Shown here piece after piece: positions 1-7,572 of a DNA stretch of 19,622 nucleotides. Each line of letters opens with the position of its first letter. Within the stretch, counting starts at the first letter, position 1. The stretch lies in NCBI GenBank assembly GCA_035565675.1, contig DATMSA010000159.1:1-19622 (forward strand). The letters are read 5' to 3'. Under the pieces are notes generated by a model that searched no databases, had not been told where the DNA came from, and worked only from the letters and a program-made list of their open reading frames with translations. Made by a program: the position numbers and the translations under genes. The stretch is from Capillimicrobium sp035565675. GTDB taxonomy: Bacteria; Actinomycetota; Thermoleophilia; Solirubrobacterales; Solirubrobacteraceae.

Positions 1-149
1 GCCAGCGGGCGATCGAGCGGCGGCGGCACCCGCAGCGTCACCTCGGCCGGCCCGTCGCCGAGCGCCGCGGCGACCCGCCCGCACGTGTACCCGCCGTTGG
101 CGCTGCCGGGCGGTCCGCGGAAGCGCGAGGCGATCGTGACCGGGTCCAT
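1..149 (-). CDS. Hot-dog/thioesterase-like protein, N-terminal part only
   Basis: Only the first 49 codons lie in the window; the rest runs off the left edge. Read from the ATG at 149 it contains the stretch RFRGPPGSANGGYTCGRVA, then a strand ending in VTLRVPPPLDRPL. From memory, this F-x-GP-x-GSGNGGYxxG pattern followed by VTLR-x-PPPLD occurs at the start of actinobacterial proteins annotated as thioesterase-family or hot-dog-fold hypotheticals, so a CoA-thioester function is possible but unproven. It follows the DUF1348 gene by 25 nt on the same strand and is probably the last visible gene of the suf operon. There is no strong Shine-Dalgarno sequence in front of the ATG, so the start is tentative; an in-frame GTG three codons further in is an alternative. 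Confidence 0.55.
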   Translation of the reverse strand, partial: MDPVTIASRFRGPPGSANGGYTCGRVAAALGDGPAEVTLRVPPPLDRPL

Positions 150-174
150 GGGCCGCAGGATCGCAGGCCGACGG

Positions 175-627
175 TCAGCGCAGCGGAAACGTCTCGCCGC
201 GCTCGGCCTCGGGGCGCGGCCCGAAGATGCGCCGGTCGGCCTCGTCGATCGGGACGTCGTTGATCGACGCCTCGCGGCGGCGCATGTAGCCCTCGGCGTC
301 GAACTCCCACAGCTCGTTGCCGTAGCTGCGCCACCACTGCCCGCTCGCGTCGCGGCTCTCGTACTGGAAGCGCACGGCGATGCGGTCGTCGGAGAACGCC
401 CACAGGTCCTTGCGCAGCGCGTAGTCCAGCTCGCGCTCCCACTTGCGTCGCAGGAACGCGACGATCTCGGCGCGGCCGGTGACGAACTCGTCGCGGTTGC
501 GCCACTGCGAGTCCTCGCTGTAGGCGGCCGCGACCCGCTCCGGGTCGCGGGTGTTCCAGGCGTCCTCGGCGGCCTGGACCTTCTGGCGCGCGGTCTCCTC
601 CGTGAACGGGGGGACCGGCGGTCTCAC
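175..627 (-). CDS. DUF1348 / NTF2-like (SnoaL-fold) protein
   Basis: A 150-aa protein starting at GTG 627, which overlaps the stop codon of the upstream oxidoreductase gene (GTGA), so it is probably translated by coupling. The sequence from WNTRDPERVAAAYSEDSQWR through FLRRKWERELDYALRK to ELWEFDAEGYMRRREASIND matches the DUF1348 family as I remember it: small single-domain proteins of the NTF2/SnoaL cone fold, usual length about 140-160 aa. Members have no well-established reaction; the fold forms a hydrophobic pocket used as an isomerase, a hydrolase or simply a binding protein. It is Trp- and Arg-rich, with no signal peptide or membrane segment, so it is cytosolic. Position next to an MDR oxidoreductase suggests a shared small-molecule substrate, but this is inference. 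The family call is fairly sure; the function is not known. Confidence 0.8.
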   Translation of the reverse strand: MRPPVPPFTEETARQKVQAAEDAWNTRDPERVAAAYSEDSQWRNRDEFVTGRAEIVAFLRRKWERELDYALRKDLWAFSDDRIAVRFQYESRDASGQWWRSYGNELWEFDAEGYMRRREASINDVPIDEADRRIFGPRPEAERGETFPLR

Positions 628-1535
628 GGCGCCAGCAGGACCTTGCCGCGCAGCCCGCCGGCCTCGTTGAGGCGGTGCGCCTCGGCCGCCTGCTCCAGCG
701 GCAGCACGCGGTCGATGCGGGTCTTCAGCCTCCCGGCGGCGACGTCGGCCACCAGCCGGCGAAGCTGCTCGCGGTCGTGGTGGATCAGGAACACCTGGGC
801 GCGGATCCCGCGTGCCGGGTCCGGGTCCGGGACACGGCGGGTGGTGACGATCGCGCCGCCGTCGCGGACGGCCGCGTGCACCGGCTCGCCGAGCGGGACC
901 GCATCGAAGGCGGCGTCGACCTCGAGCGCCGACAGGTCGGCGTCGCGGCCGATCACCTCGGCGGGCCCCAGCGAGCGCACCCAGTCCTCGTCGCCGGTGC
1001 TCGCCTGCGCGACGACGCGCAGCCCGGCGGCGGCCGCGAGCTGCACGGCGAACGCGCCGACGGCGCCGGACGCGCCGGTCACCAGCAGCGAGGCGCCGCT
1101 GGGCAGGTCCAGCAGCTCGAGCCCCTGCATCGCGGTGAGCCCGTTGAGCGGGATCGTCGCGGCGGTCTCGAAGTCGACGTCGTCGGGGAGCGGCACGAGC
1201 CAGTCGGCCTCGGCCGCGATCTGCTCGGCGTAGGCGCCGACCAGTCCGCCGGCGTCGTACCACTGCACCATGCCGACGACCCGGTCGCCGGGCGCGACGT
1301 CGCTCACGCCGGCGCCGACCGACGCGACCTCGCCGGCGAAGTCCCAGCCGAGCACGTACGGCGGGTCCGGCAGGCCCCGGGGGGAGTGGCCCATGCGGGC
1401 GCCGAGATCGGTCGGGTTGACGTTGGCGGCGCGGATGGCGACGACCACCTGGCCGTCGCCGGCGACGGGATCGGGGCGCTCGGCGACCTGCAGCACCTCC
1501 GGCCCGCCCTGGGCCGTGACCTCGACGACGCGCAT
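624..1535 (-). CDS. MDR-family NAD(P)H-dependent oxidoreductase (quinone oxidoreductase-like)
   Basis: A 303-aa medium-chain dehydrogenase/reductase. The N-terminal GroES-like half contains AANVNPTD (about 37-43) and PPYVLGWDFAGEV (58-70). The Rossmann half has the nucleotide-binding loop GASGAVG at 154-160. The structural and catalytic zinc cysteines of alcohol dehydrogenases are missing, and the length fits zinc-independent quinone oxidoreductases (about 300-330 aa), which use NADPH to reduce quinones or activated C=C bonds. The ATG at 1535 immediately follows the sufD stop (TGAATG), and its own stop overlaps the next gene's GTG, so it is cotranscribed with suf. A role in electron supply or in dealing with oxidative by-products would suit the operon, but the substrate cannot be read from sequence. 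Confidence 0.85.
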   Translation of the reverse strand: MRVVEVTAQGGPEVLQVAERPDPVAGDGQVVVAIRAANVNPTDLGARMGHSPRGLPDPPYVLGWDFAGEVASVGAGVSDVAPGDRVVGMVQWYDAGGLVGAYAEQIAAEADWLVPLPDDVDFETAATIPLNGLTAMQGLELLDLPSGASLLVTGASGAVGAFAVQLAAAAGLRVVAQASTGDEDWVRSLGPAEVIGRDADLSALEVDAAFDAVPLGEPVHAAVRDGGAIVTTRRVPDPDPARGIRAQVFLIHHDREQLRRLVADVAAGRLKTRIDRVLPLEQAAEAHRLNEAGGLRGKVLLAP

Positions 1536-2704
1536 TCAGGCCCCCAGGACGGTCTCGAGCCGGCGGTCCAGGGCGTCGGCCAGCGCGTCGCGCAACTCGC
1601 CCTCCTCGAAGCGCTCCAGCAGCGCGCCGAGGAAGCCCTCGATCACGAGCCGCTTGGCGATCGGCTCGGGCAGCCCGCGCGAGCGCAGGTAGAAGAGCTG
1701 GTCGGCATCGATCTGGGCGATCGCCGCCGCGTGCGTGCAGCGCACGTCGTTGGCGAGGATCTCCAGGCCCGGGATCGCGTCCGCGTGCGCCTTCTTGGAG
1801 ACCAGCAGGTTGCGGCACTCCTGGAACGCGTCGATGCGCTGGGCGCCCGGGTCGACCTTGATCATGCCCCGCCACACCGCGCTGGAGCGGTCGCCGAGGA
1901 TCCCGCGGAACGCGAGGTCGGAGACCGTGTCGGGCGCCGCGTGCTCCTGGCGGGTGTCGAAGTCCAGGTGCTGGCGCCCGCGCGTGGCGTAGCCGCCGGT
2001 GACGCGCGCCTGCGAGCCGGGCTCGGCGAGGGTCGTCTCGAGGAAGATCTTGCCGTTCTTGCCGCCGAAGCCGAGCGTCACCCAGTCCAGGACGCCGTCG
2101 CGGGCGACCGTGGCCCGCTCGTTGCCGAACACCCACGTCTGCTCGTTGAGGTCCTGGATCCCGACGTAGGTCAGGTGCGCGTTCTGGCCGACGACCAGCT
2201 CGACGACGCCGTTGACGAGGCCGTCGGCGTCGGGCGCCGCGGAGGCCATCTCCTCGACGATCGTCGCGTCGGCGCCCTCCTCGAGCACGACCAGCGTGCG
2301 CCAGTGCAGCGCCGTGCCGGCCTGCGCGTGGATGCTGCGCAGGTCGATGCGGCCCTCGACGCGCACGTTGCGCGGCACGAAGACGAACGTGCCGTCGGTC
2401 CAGTGCGCCTCGTTGCGGGCCGAGAACGGCGAGTCCGGCGCGACCAGCGAGCCGAGGTGCGGCTCGACGAGGTCGGGATGGCGCTCGGCGGCCTCGGCGA
2501 GCGGCAGCACGACGACGCCCTCGGGCACCGCCGGGATCGCGTCCGCCTCGCCGCCCGGCGCGGCCGGGTAGGCGTCGAGGTCGAGCTTGTCGATGGGGGT
2601 GAACTCCCACCCCGGCGTCCCGCGGAACGTCGGCATCTCGATCGCGCCGAGCGCGTCGAGCGCCGCCGCCCGCCGGGCGGTCAGGAAGTCCGTGGCGACG
2701 TCCG

Positions 2705-2708
<4 letters not shown>
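1536..2708 (-). CDS. sufD: SufD, Fe-S cluster assembly scaffold protein
   Basis: A 390-aa protein that pairs with SufB in the SufBC2D complex, where nascent Fe-S clusters are built in the cytosol. After a helical N-terminal region with the typical GTPGWEFTPIDKLDLDAYP (about 35-53) comes a long beta-helix core and the diagnostic C-terminal block: SKKAHADAIPGLEILANDVR, then CTHAAAIAQIDADQLFYLRSRGL. The His in this CTHAA motif (about residue 326) corresponds, by motif, to the functional His360 of E. coli SufD. The helical tail ends in an acidic, Leu-rich segment. The ATG at 2708 overlaps the sufB stop (ATGA), a strong sign of translational coupling and of a fixed SufB:SufD ratio. Length is slightly below that of E. 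coli SufD (423 aa), as is usual for actinobacteria. Identity is secure. Confidence 0.96.
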
Positions 2709-4138
<1,430 letters not shown>

Positions 4139-4140
4139 GG

Positions 4141-4458
4141 TCAGTCGACCTCCAGCTTGATCAGTCCGTCCTCGACGAGGACGGGGAAGGTGTCTACGGG
4201 CACGTAGGCGGGGAGGGTCAGCGGCCGGCCGCTGCGCAGGTCGAACAGCGAGCCGTGGCGCGGGCACTCCACCGTGCACTTCTCCACGTCGAGCTCGCCC
4301 TCCGCGAGGGGGCCGTCGTCGTGCGAGCAGCGGTCCTCGATCGCCAGCAGCTCGCCGTTGCAGTTGAAGACGCCGATCTCGAGGTCCTCCCAGGTCACGA
4401 TCTTGCGCGCCCCGGGCGGGAGCTCCTCGACCGGGCAGACGTCCAGGATCTCCGCCAT
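4141..4458 (-). CDS. Rieske-type [2Fe-2S] ferredoxin in the suf operon
   Basis: A 105-aa single-domain Rieske protein. The two cluster-binding boxes are C44-S-H46 (within DRCSHDDGPLAEG) and C65-P-R-H68-G (ECPRHGSLFD), the standard Cys-x-His ... Cys-x2-His pattern that holds a [2Fe-2S] cluster with two Cys and two His ligands. It has no membrane anchor, so it resembles soluble NirD/BphF-type ferredoxins rather than the bc1 subunit. The ATG is linked to the sufU stop as TGATG, and sufB starts two bases after its stop, so it is embedded in the operon. Rieske proteins occur in several actinobacterial suf clusters and may deliver electrons for cluster assembly or act as an early client; which of the two cannot be told here. 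Lone Cys8, Cys33 and Cys61 are not part of the Rieske motif. Confidence 0.93.
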   Translation of the reverse strand: MAEILDVCPVEELPPGARKIVTWEDLEIGVFNCNGELLAIEDRCSHDDGPLAEGELDVEKCTVECPRHGSLFDLRSGRPLTLPAYVPVDTFPVLVEDGLIKLEVD

Positions 4459-4877
4459 CAGGATGTCGCCTCCGCCTCGGACTTCGGGGTGTCGGGCTCC
4501 CAGTCGACGGCGTGGCCGAGCCCGGCCGACTTCAGGACCTTCAGGGACAGCAGCGCGCACTTCATCCGCGTCGCCGAGATGTCGATGCCGAGCAGGTCCA
4601 GGACGAACTCGCGGTCGAGCTTGAGCAGGTCGTCGACCTTCATGCCCTTCACCTCGTCGGAGCTCAGCGACGCGGCCGCCTGGCTGATCGCGCAGCCGTG
4701 GCCGGAGAAGCGGATGTCCTCGATCGTCCCGTCGGCGCCGACGCGGAGCATGACCTTCAGCTCGTCGCCGCACAGCGGGTTGTGGTCCTCGGCCTCCAGG
4801 TCGGGGGCGTCCATCTCGCCCCAGTTGTGCGGGCGCTTGTAGTGCTCGAGGATCTGCTCGCGGTAGAGCTCGTCCAT
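4458..4877 (-). CDS. sufU: SufU, zinc-dependent sulfurtransferase / scaffold of the SUF system
   Basis: A 139-aa IscU-fold protein. Key residues are visible: C36 and D38 (NPLCGDEL), C62 (GHGCAIS) and C107 (RMKCALLSLKVL), the Cys-Asp-Cys-Cys zinc/active-site set. In the SUF systems of Gram-positive bacteria SufU takes persulfide sulfur from the SufS Cys and passes it to SufBCD. The start ATG at 4877 overlaps the sufS stop as TGATG, which fits the obligate SufS-SufU partnership. Oddity: C62 and C107 are 45 residues apart, close to the IscU spacing (43 in E. coli) and shorter than the 62 in B. subtilis SufU. The insertion that usually separates SufU from IscU is therefore largely absent here. 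The C-terminal tail (EPDTPKSEAEATS) is acidic and probably disordered. Confidence 0.94.
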   Translation of the reverse strand: MDELYREQILEHYKRPHNWGEMDAPDLEAEDHNPLCGDELKVMLRVGADGTIEDIRFSGHGCAISQAAASLSSDEVKGMKVDDLLKLDREFVLDLLGIDISATRMKCALLSLKVLKSAGLGHAVDWEPDTPKSEAEATS

Positions 4878-6094
4878 CAGCCGAACACCTCGTGGACGTC
4901 GTGCAGGGCGGCGACCAGCGCGTCGACGTCGGCGCGGTCGTTGTGGACGGCGAACGACGCGCGCGTGGTCGCGGCGACGCCGAGCCGGCGCATGAGCGGC
5001 TGCGCGCAGTGGTGGCCGGCGCGCACGCAGACGCCGCGCCGCGCGACGATCTCCGACACGTCGTGGGGGTGGGCGTAGTCGAGCGCGAACGAGACCAGCG
5101 CGCCGCGGTCTCGCGCGTCGCGCGGGCCGTGCAGCGTGATCCCCGGGACCTCGGTCAGGCGCTCCATCGCGTAGGCGACGAGGTCGACCTCGTGGGCGCG
5201 CACGCGCTCCATCCCGAGGCCGTCGAGCCAGTCGACGGCGGCGCCCATCCCGACCGCCTCGGCGATCGGCGACGTGCCGGCCTCGAACTTGGCGGGCAGC
5301 TCGGCCCACGTCGACGTCTGCTCGCCCACCGACGAGATCATGTGCCCGCCGCCGATGAACGGCGGCATCGCCTCCAGCAGCTCCGGGCGGCCGTGCAGGA
5401 CGCCCAGCCCGGTCGGGCCGTAGGCCTTGTGCGCGGTCCACACGTAGAAGTCTGCGTCGATCGCGCCGACGTCGACGGGGATCTGCGGCACCGCCTGGGC
5501 GCCGTCGACGAGCGTCACGGCGCCGGCCGCGCGGGCGCGGGCGACGACGTCGGCGACCGGGTTGATCGTGCCGAGCACGTTGGAGACGTGGGCGACCGCC
5601 ACGAGCCGCGGCCCGCGCGCCAGCAGCGCGTCGAGCGCGTCGAGATCCAGGCGCCCCTCGTCGTCGATCGGCACGTACTCGAGCCGCGCGCCGACGCGCT
5701 GGGCGAGGATCTGCCAGGAGACGACGTTGGAGTGGTGCTCCATCTCCGTGACGAGGATCGTGTCGCCCTCGCGGACGTTGTCCAGGCCCCACGTGTAGGC
5801 CACGAGGTTGATCGCCTCGGTCGCGTTCTTGGTGAACACGGTGCCGCGCGCGGGCGCGTTCAGCCATGCGGCCGCGCGCGAGCGCGCGGCCTCGAAGCGG
5901 TCGGTCGCCTCGATGGCCAGCGGGTAGACGCCGCGGTGCACCGAGGCGTTGTGATGGCGCACGAAGTCGTCCACCGCCTCGATCACCGCGCGCGGCTTCT
6001 GCGACGTCGCGCCCGAGTCGAGGTACACGAGACCCTCCCGGTCGAGGACCGGGAACTGGTCGCGCACGTCGAGGCTGTCCGTGGTGGCCGCCAT
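4877..6094 (-). CDS. sufS: SufS, group II cysteine desulfurase
   Basis: A 405-aa PLP enzyme that converts cysteine to alanine and a protein persulfide, the sulfur source for cluster assembly. Visible landmarks: YLDSGATSQKP at 24-34, the cofactor-stacking His in EMEHHSNVVSW (about 121), D197 in VDGAQAVPQ, the Schiff-base lysine K223 in WTAHKAYGPTG, and the catalytic C363 in RAGHHCAQPLM. The short loop around C363 is typical of group II (SufS) rather than IscS enzymes, which explains the need for SufU as sulfur acceptor. Length equals that of E. coli and B. subtilis SufS (about 406 aa). The ATG follows the sufC stop by 4 nt, and the stop overlaps the sufU start. No unusual residues seen. Confidence 0.97.
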   Translation of the reverse strand: MAATTDSLDVRDQFPVLDREGLVYLDSGATSQKPRAVIEAVDDFVRHHNASVHRGVYPLAIEATDRFEAARSRAAAWLNAPARGTVFTKNATEAINLVAYTWGLDNVREGDTILVTEMEHHSNVVSWQILAQRVGARLEYVPIDDEGRLDLDALDALLARGPRLVAVAHVSNVLGTINPVADVVARARAAGAVTLVDGAQAVPQIPVDVGAIDADFYVWTAHKAYGPTGLGVLHGRPELLEAMPPFIGGGHMISSVGEQTSTWAELPAKFEAGTSPIAEAVGMGAAVDWLDGLGMERVRAHEVDLVAYAMERLTEVPGITLHGPRDARDRGALVSFALDYAHPHDVSEIVARRGVCVRAGHHCAQPLMRRLGVAATTRASFAVHNDRADVDALVAALHDVHEVFG

Positions 6095-6098
6095 GCGG

Positions 6099-6866
6099 TC
6101 AGGCGCTCGCGCCGACCTCCTCGCGGATCCAGCCGTAGCCCTTGCTCTCGAGCTGCTCCACGAGCTCCGGGCCGCCCTCCTTGACGATGCGCCCGTCGAA
6201 CATGATCGAGACGCGCTCGGGCTCCACGAGGTGCAGGATCCGCTGGTAGTGCGTGATGATCAGCGTGCCCATGTCGTTGCCCTTGGCGACCGTGTTGACG
6301 CCGTGGGCGACGACGTTCAGCGCGTCGATGTCGAGGCCGGAGTCGGTCTCGTCGAGCACCGCGATCTTCGGGGTCTGCAGCGCGAGCTGGAGGATCTCCA
6401 GGCGCTTCTTCTCGCCGCCGGAGAAGCCCTCGTTGAGGTAGCGGGAGGCGAACTCCTTGGGCACGTTGGTCAGCGCCATCGCCGCCTCGACCGTCTTGCG
6501 GAACTCCTTCAGCGGGATCTCGGGCTCGCCGCGCGCCTCGCGGTGGGCGTTCATCACCATGCGCAGGTACTTGGTGATCGTGACGCCGGGGATCGCGACC
6601 GGGTACTGGAAGGCCATGAACAGGCCCATGCGCGCGCGCTCGTCGGGCTCGGCCTCGGTGATGTCCTCGCCGTCGAGCAGGATCTGGCCCTCGGTGACCT
6701 CGAGGCTCGGATGACCCATGATCGCGTTCGCGAGGGTCGACTTGCCGGAGCCGTTGGGGCCCATCAGCGCGTGGACCTCGCCACTGCGCACGTCGATGTC
6801 GACGCCCTTGAGGATCTGCTTGTCGTCGGCCTGGACGTGGAGGTTTCGGATCTCGAGGTGGGCCAT
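6099..6866 (-). CDS. sufC: SufC, ABC-type ATPase of the SUF complex
   Basis: A 255-aa soluble ABC ATPase with no transmembrane partner. Walker A GPNGSGKST lies at 36-44, the Q-loop is in MAFQYPVAIPGV, the signature is LNEGFSGGEKKR, Walker B is IAVLDETDSGLD, and the H-loop is in IITHYQR. These motifs and the length match SufC, whose ATP-driven dimerisation opens the SufB-SufD interface for cluster formation. ATG 6866 was chosen because it gives the family's usual N-terminus (MAHLEIRNLHV) and is preceded by AGGAGA at good spacing. It is the first structural gene after the Rrf2 regulator (10-nt gap), an unusual leading position compared with the common actinobacterial order in which sufB leads. 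Confidence 0.97.
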   Translation of the reverse strand: MAHLEIRNLHVQADDKQILKGVDIDVRSGEVHALMGPNGSGKSTLANAIMGHPSLEVTEGQILLDGEDITEAEPDERARMGLFMAFQYPVAIPGVTITKYLRMVMNAHREARGEPEIPLKEFRKTVEAAMALTNVPKEFASRYLNEGFSGGEKKRLEILQLALQTPKIAVLDETDSGLDIDALNVVAHGVNTVAKGNDMGTLIITHYQRILHLVEPERVSIMFDGRIVKEGGPELVEQLESKGYGWIREEVGASA

Positions 6867-6876
6867 GGTCTCCTGG

Positions 6877-7353
6877 CTAGTTCGAAAGGCTGAAGAGGGG
6901 GTGCGGGGCGCCGGACTCGCCGAACTGGACGAGCTCGGCCAGCGTCGTGGTCCGGAGGGCGTCGACGACGGCGTCCTGGACGCGCGTCCACAGCATGCGC
7001 GTCGCGCACGCGGAGCCGTGGTCGGCCCGGTGGGAGCACGAGACGCGCGAATCGCAGTCCTCGACGAAGCAGTCCATCGGCGCGATGGCGCCCTCGAGCG
7101 CCAGGACGACCTCGTCCATCGTGATCGACTCGGCCGGCCGCGACAGGCGGTAGCCGCCGCGCGCGCCGCGGGTGGACTCGACAAGCTCGGCCTTGCGCAG
7201 CAGGGCGACGACGTGCTCGAGGTAGCCCAGCGGGAGCTGCTCGGCCTCGGCGATCGCCTTCAGGGACACGACCGCGCCCGTCCCGTCGACGTCCTGGCGA
7301 CCCAGCTCCACGAGGAGCCGGACGCCGTATTCCGCCTTGGTCGTGAAGATCAC
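6877..7353 (-). CDS. Rrf2-family Fe-S-sensing transcriptional regulator of the suf operon
   Basis: A 158-aa Rrf2-family protein. It has the N-terminal winged helix (TKAEYGVRLLVEL, then LPLGYLEHVVALLRKAELVES with the wing TRGARGGYRLSR) and a cysteine-bearing loop before the long helix. Cysteines are at 95, 100, 106 and 116 (with H108 and H112), then the family's R-x-x-W (TRMLWTRVQDAV). Aligning on that Trp places C116 at IscR Cys104, so this loop is longer and has one more Cys than IscR. It probably binds an Fe-S cluster and represses suf when clusters are plentiful; this is inference from family and context. The start is GTG 7353, seven bases after a good -10 element, so the mRNA may be leaderless. 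It heads the operon, with 10 nt to sufC. Confidence 0.92.
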   Translation of the reverse strand: MIFTTKAEYGVRLLVELGRQDVDGTGAVVSLKAIAEAEQLPLGYLEHVVALLRKAELVESTRGARGGYRLSRPAESITMDEVVLALEGAIAPMDCFVEDCDSRVSCSHRADHGSACATRMLWTRVQDAVVDALRTTTLAELVQFGESGAPHPLFSLSN

Positions 7354-7384
7354 AGTGATAATCCTACCAATGCACTCGGATAAA
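7354..7384. promoter_or_regulatory. Overlapping divergent leaderless promoters and possible Rrf2 operator
   Basis: Minus strand: an extended -10, TGG-TAGGAT, with the hexamer at 7366-7361, lies seven bases before the regulator's GTG, so transcription should begin at the start codon. Plus strand: GATAAT at 7357-7362 lies seven bases before ATG 7370, again predicting a leaderless message. The two hexamers overlap by two bases, so only one polymerase could open the site at a time. No convincing -35 was found for either. ATCC (7361-7364) and GGAT (7378-7381) form the ends of an imperfect 21-bp dyad that covers the minus -10 and could be the Rrf2 binding site. The dyad is weak inside its arms and is only a candidate. 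Confidence 0.55.
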
Positions 7385-7567
7385 CAGGATCCGGCGCCGG
7401 GCGTGTGCGGCGCGAGCGCGCCGGCGCTCGTCCCGCGCGACGGGCGGCTCGTGTTCGCCGCCTCCGGGCGGGCCCTCGACGATGTCGTGGCCGCGCTCGA
7501 GCGCGGGGAGGACGTCGACCCGGCCGAGGCGCAGATCGCGCTGGCCTACGTCGAGCGTAGCGACTGA
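7370..7567 (+). CDS. Small protein of unknown function, divergent from the suf regulator
   Basis: A 65-aa protein that I do not recognise. The ATG at 7370 is preferred because a GATAAT -10 element ends seven bases earlier; an upstream in-frame GTG at 7337 would run into the regulator gene. Codon choice is the same G/C-ending pattern as the neighbours, which supports real coding. The N-terminal third is loose and contains the only Cys (VCGAS). It continues with a short strand (RLVFAASG) and a probable amphipathic acidic helical segment, ALDDVVAALERGEDVDPAEA. There is no signal peptide or membrane segment. Its stop is 5 nt from the end of the convergent kinase gene, leaving no room for a terminator. 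Sharing a promoter region with the suf regulator hints at common control, but nothing in the sequence gives a function. Confidence 0.6.
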   Translation: MHSDKQDPAPGVCGASAPALVPRDGRLVFAASGRALDDVVAALERGEDVDPAEAQIALAYVERSD

Positions 7568-7572
7568 CGGCC

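Noticed and set aside
4139..4279. An N-terminal extension of SufB to an upstream start.
   Set aside because: It overlaps the Rieske coding sequence in another frame and reads as Arg/Pro-rich shadow sequence.
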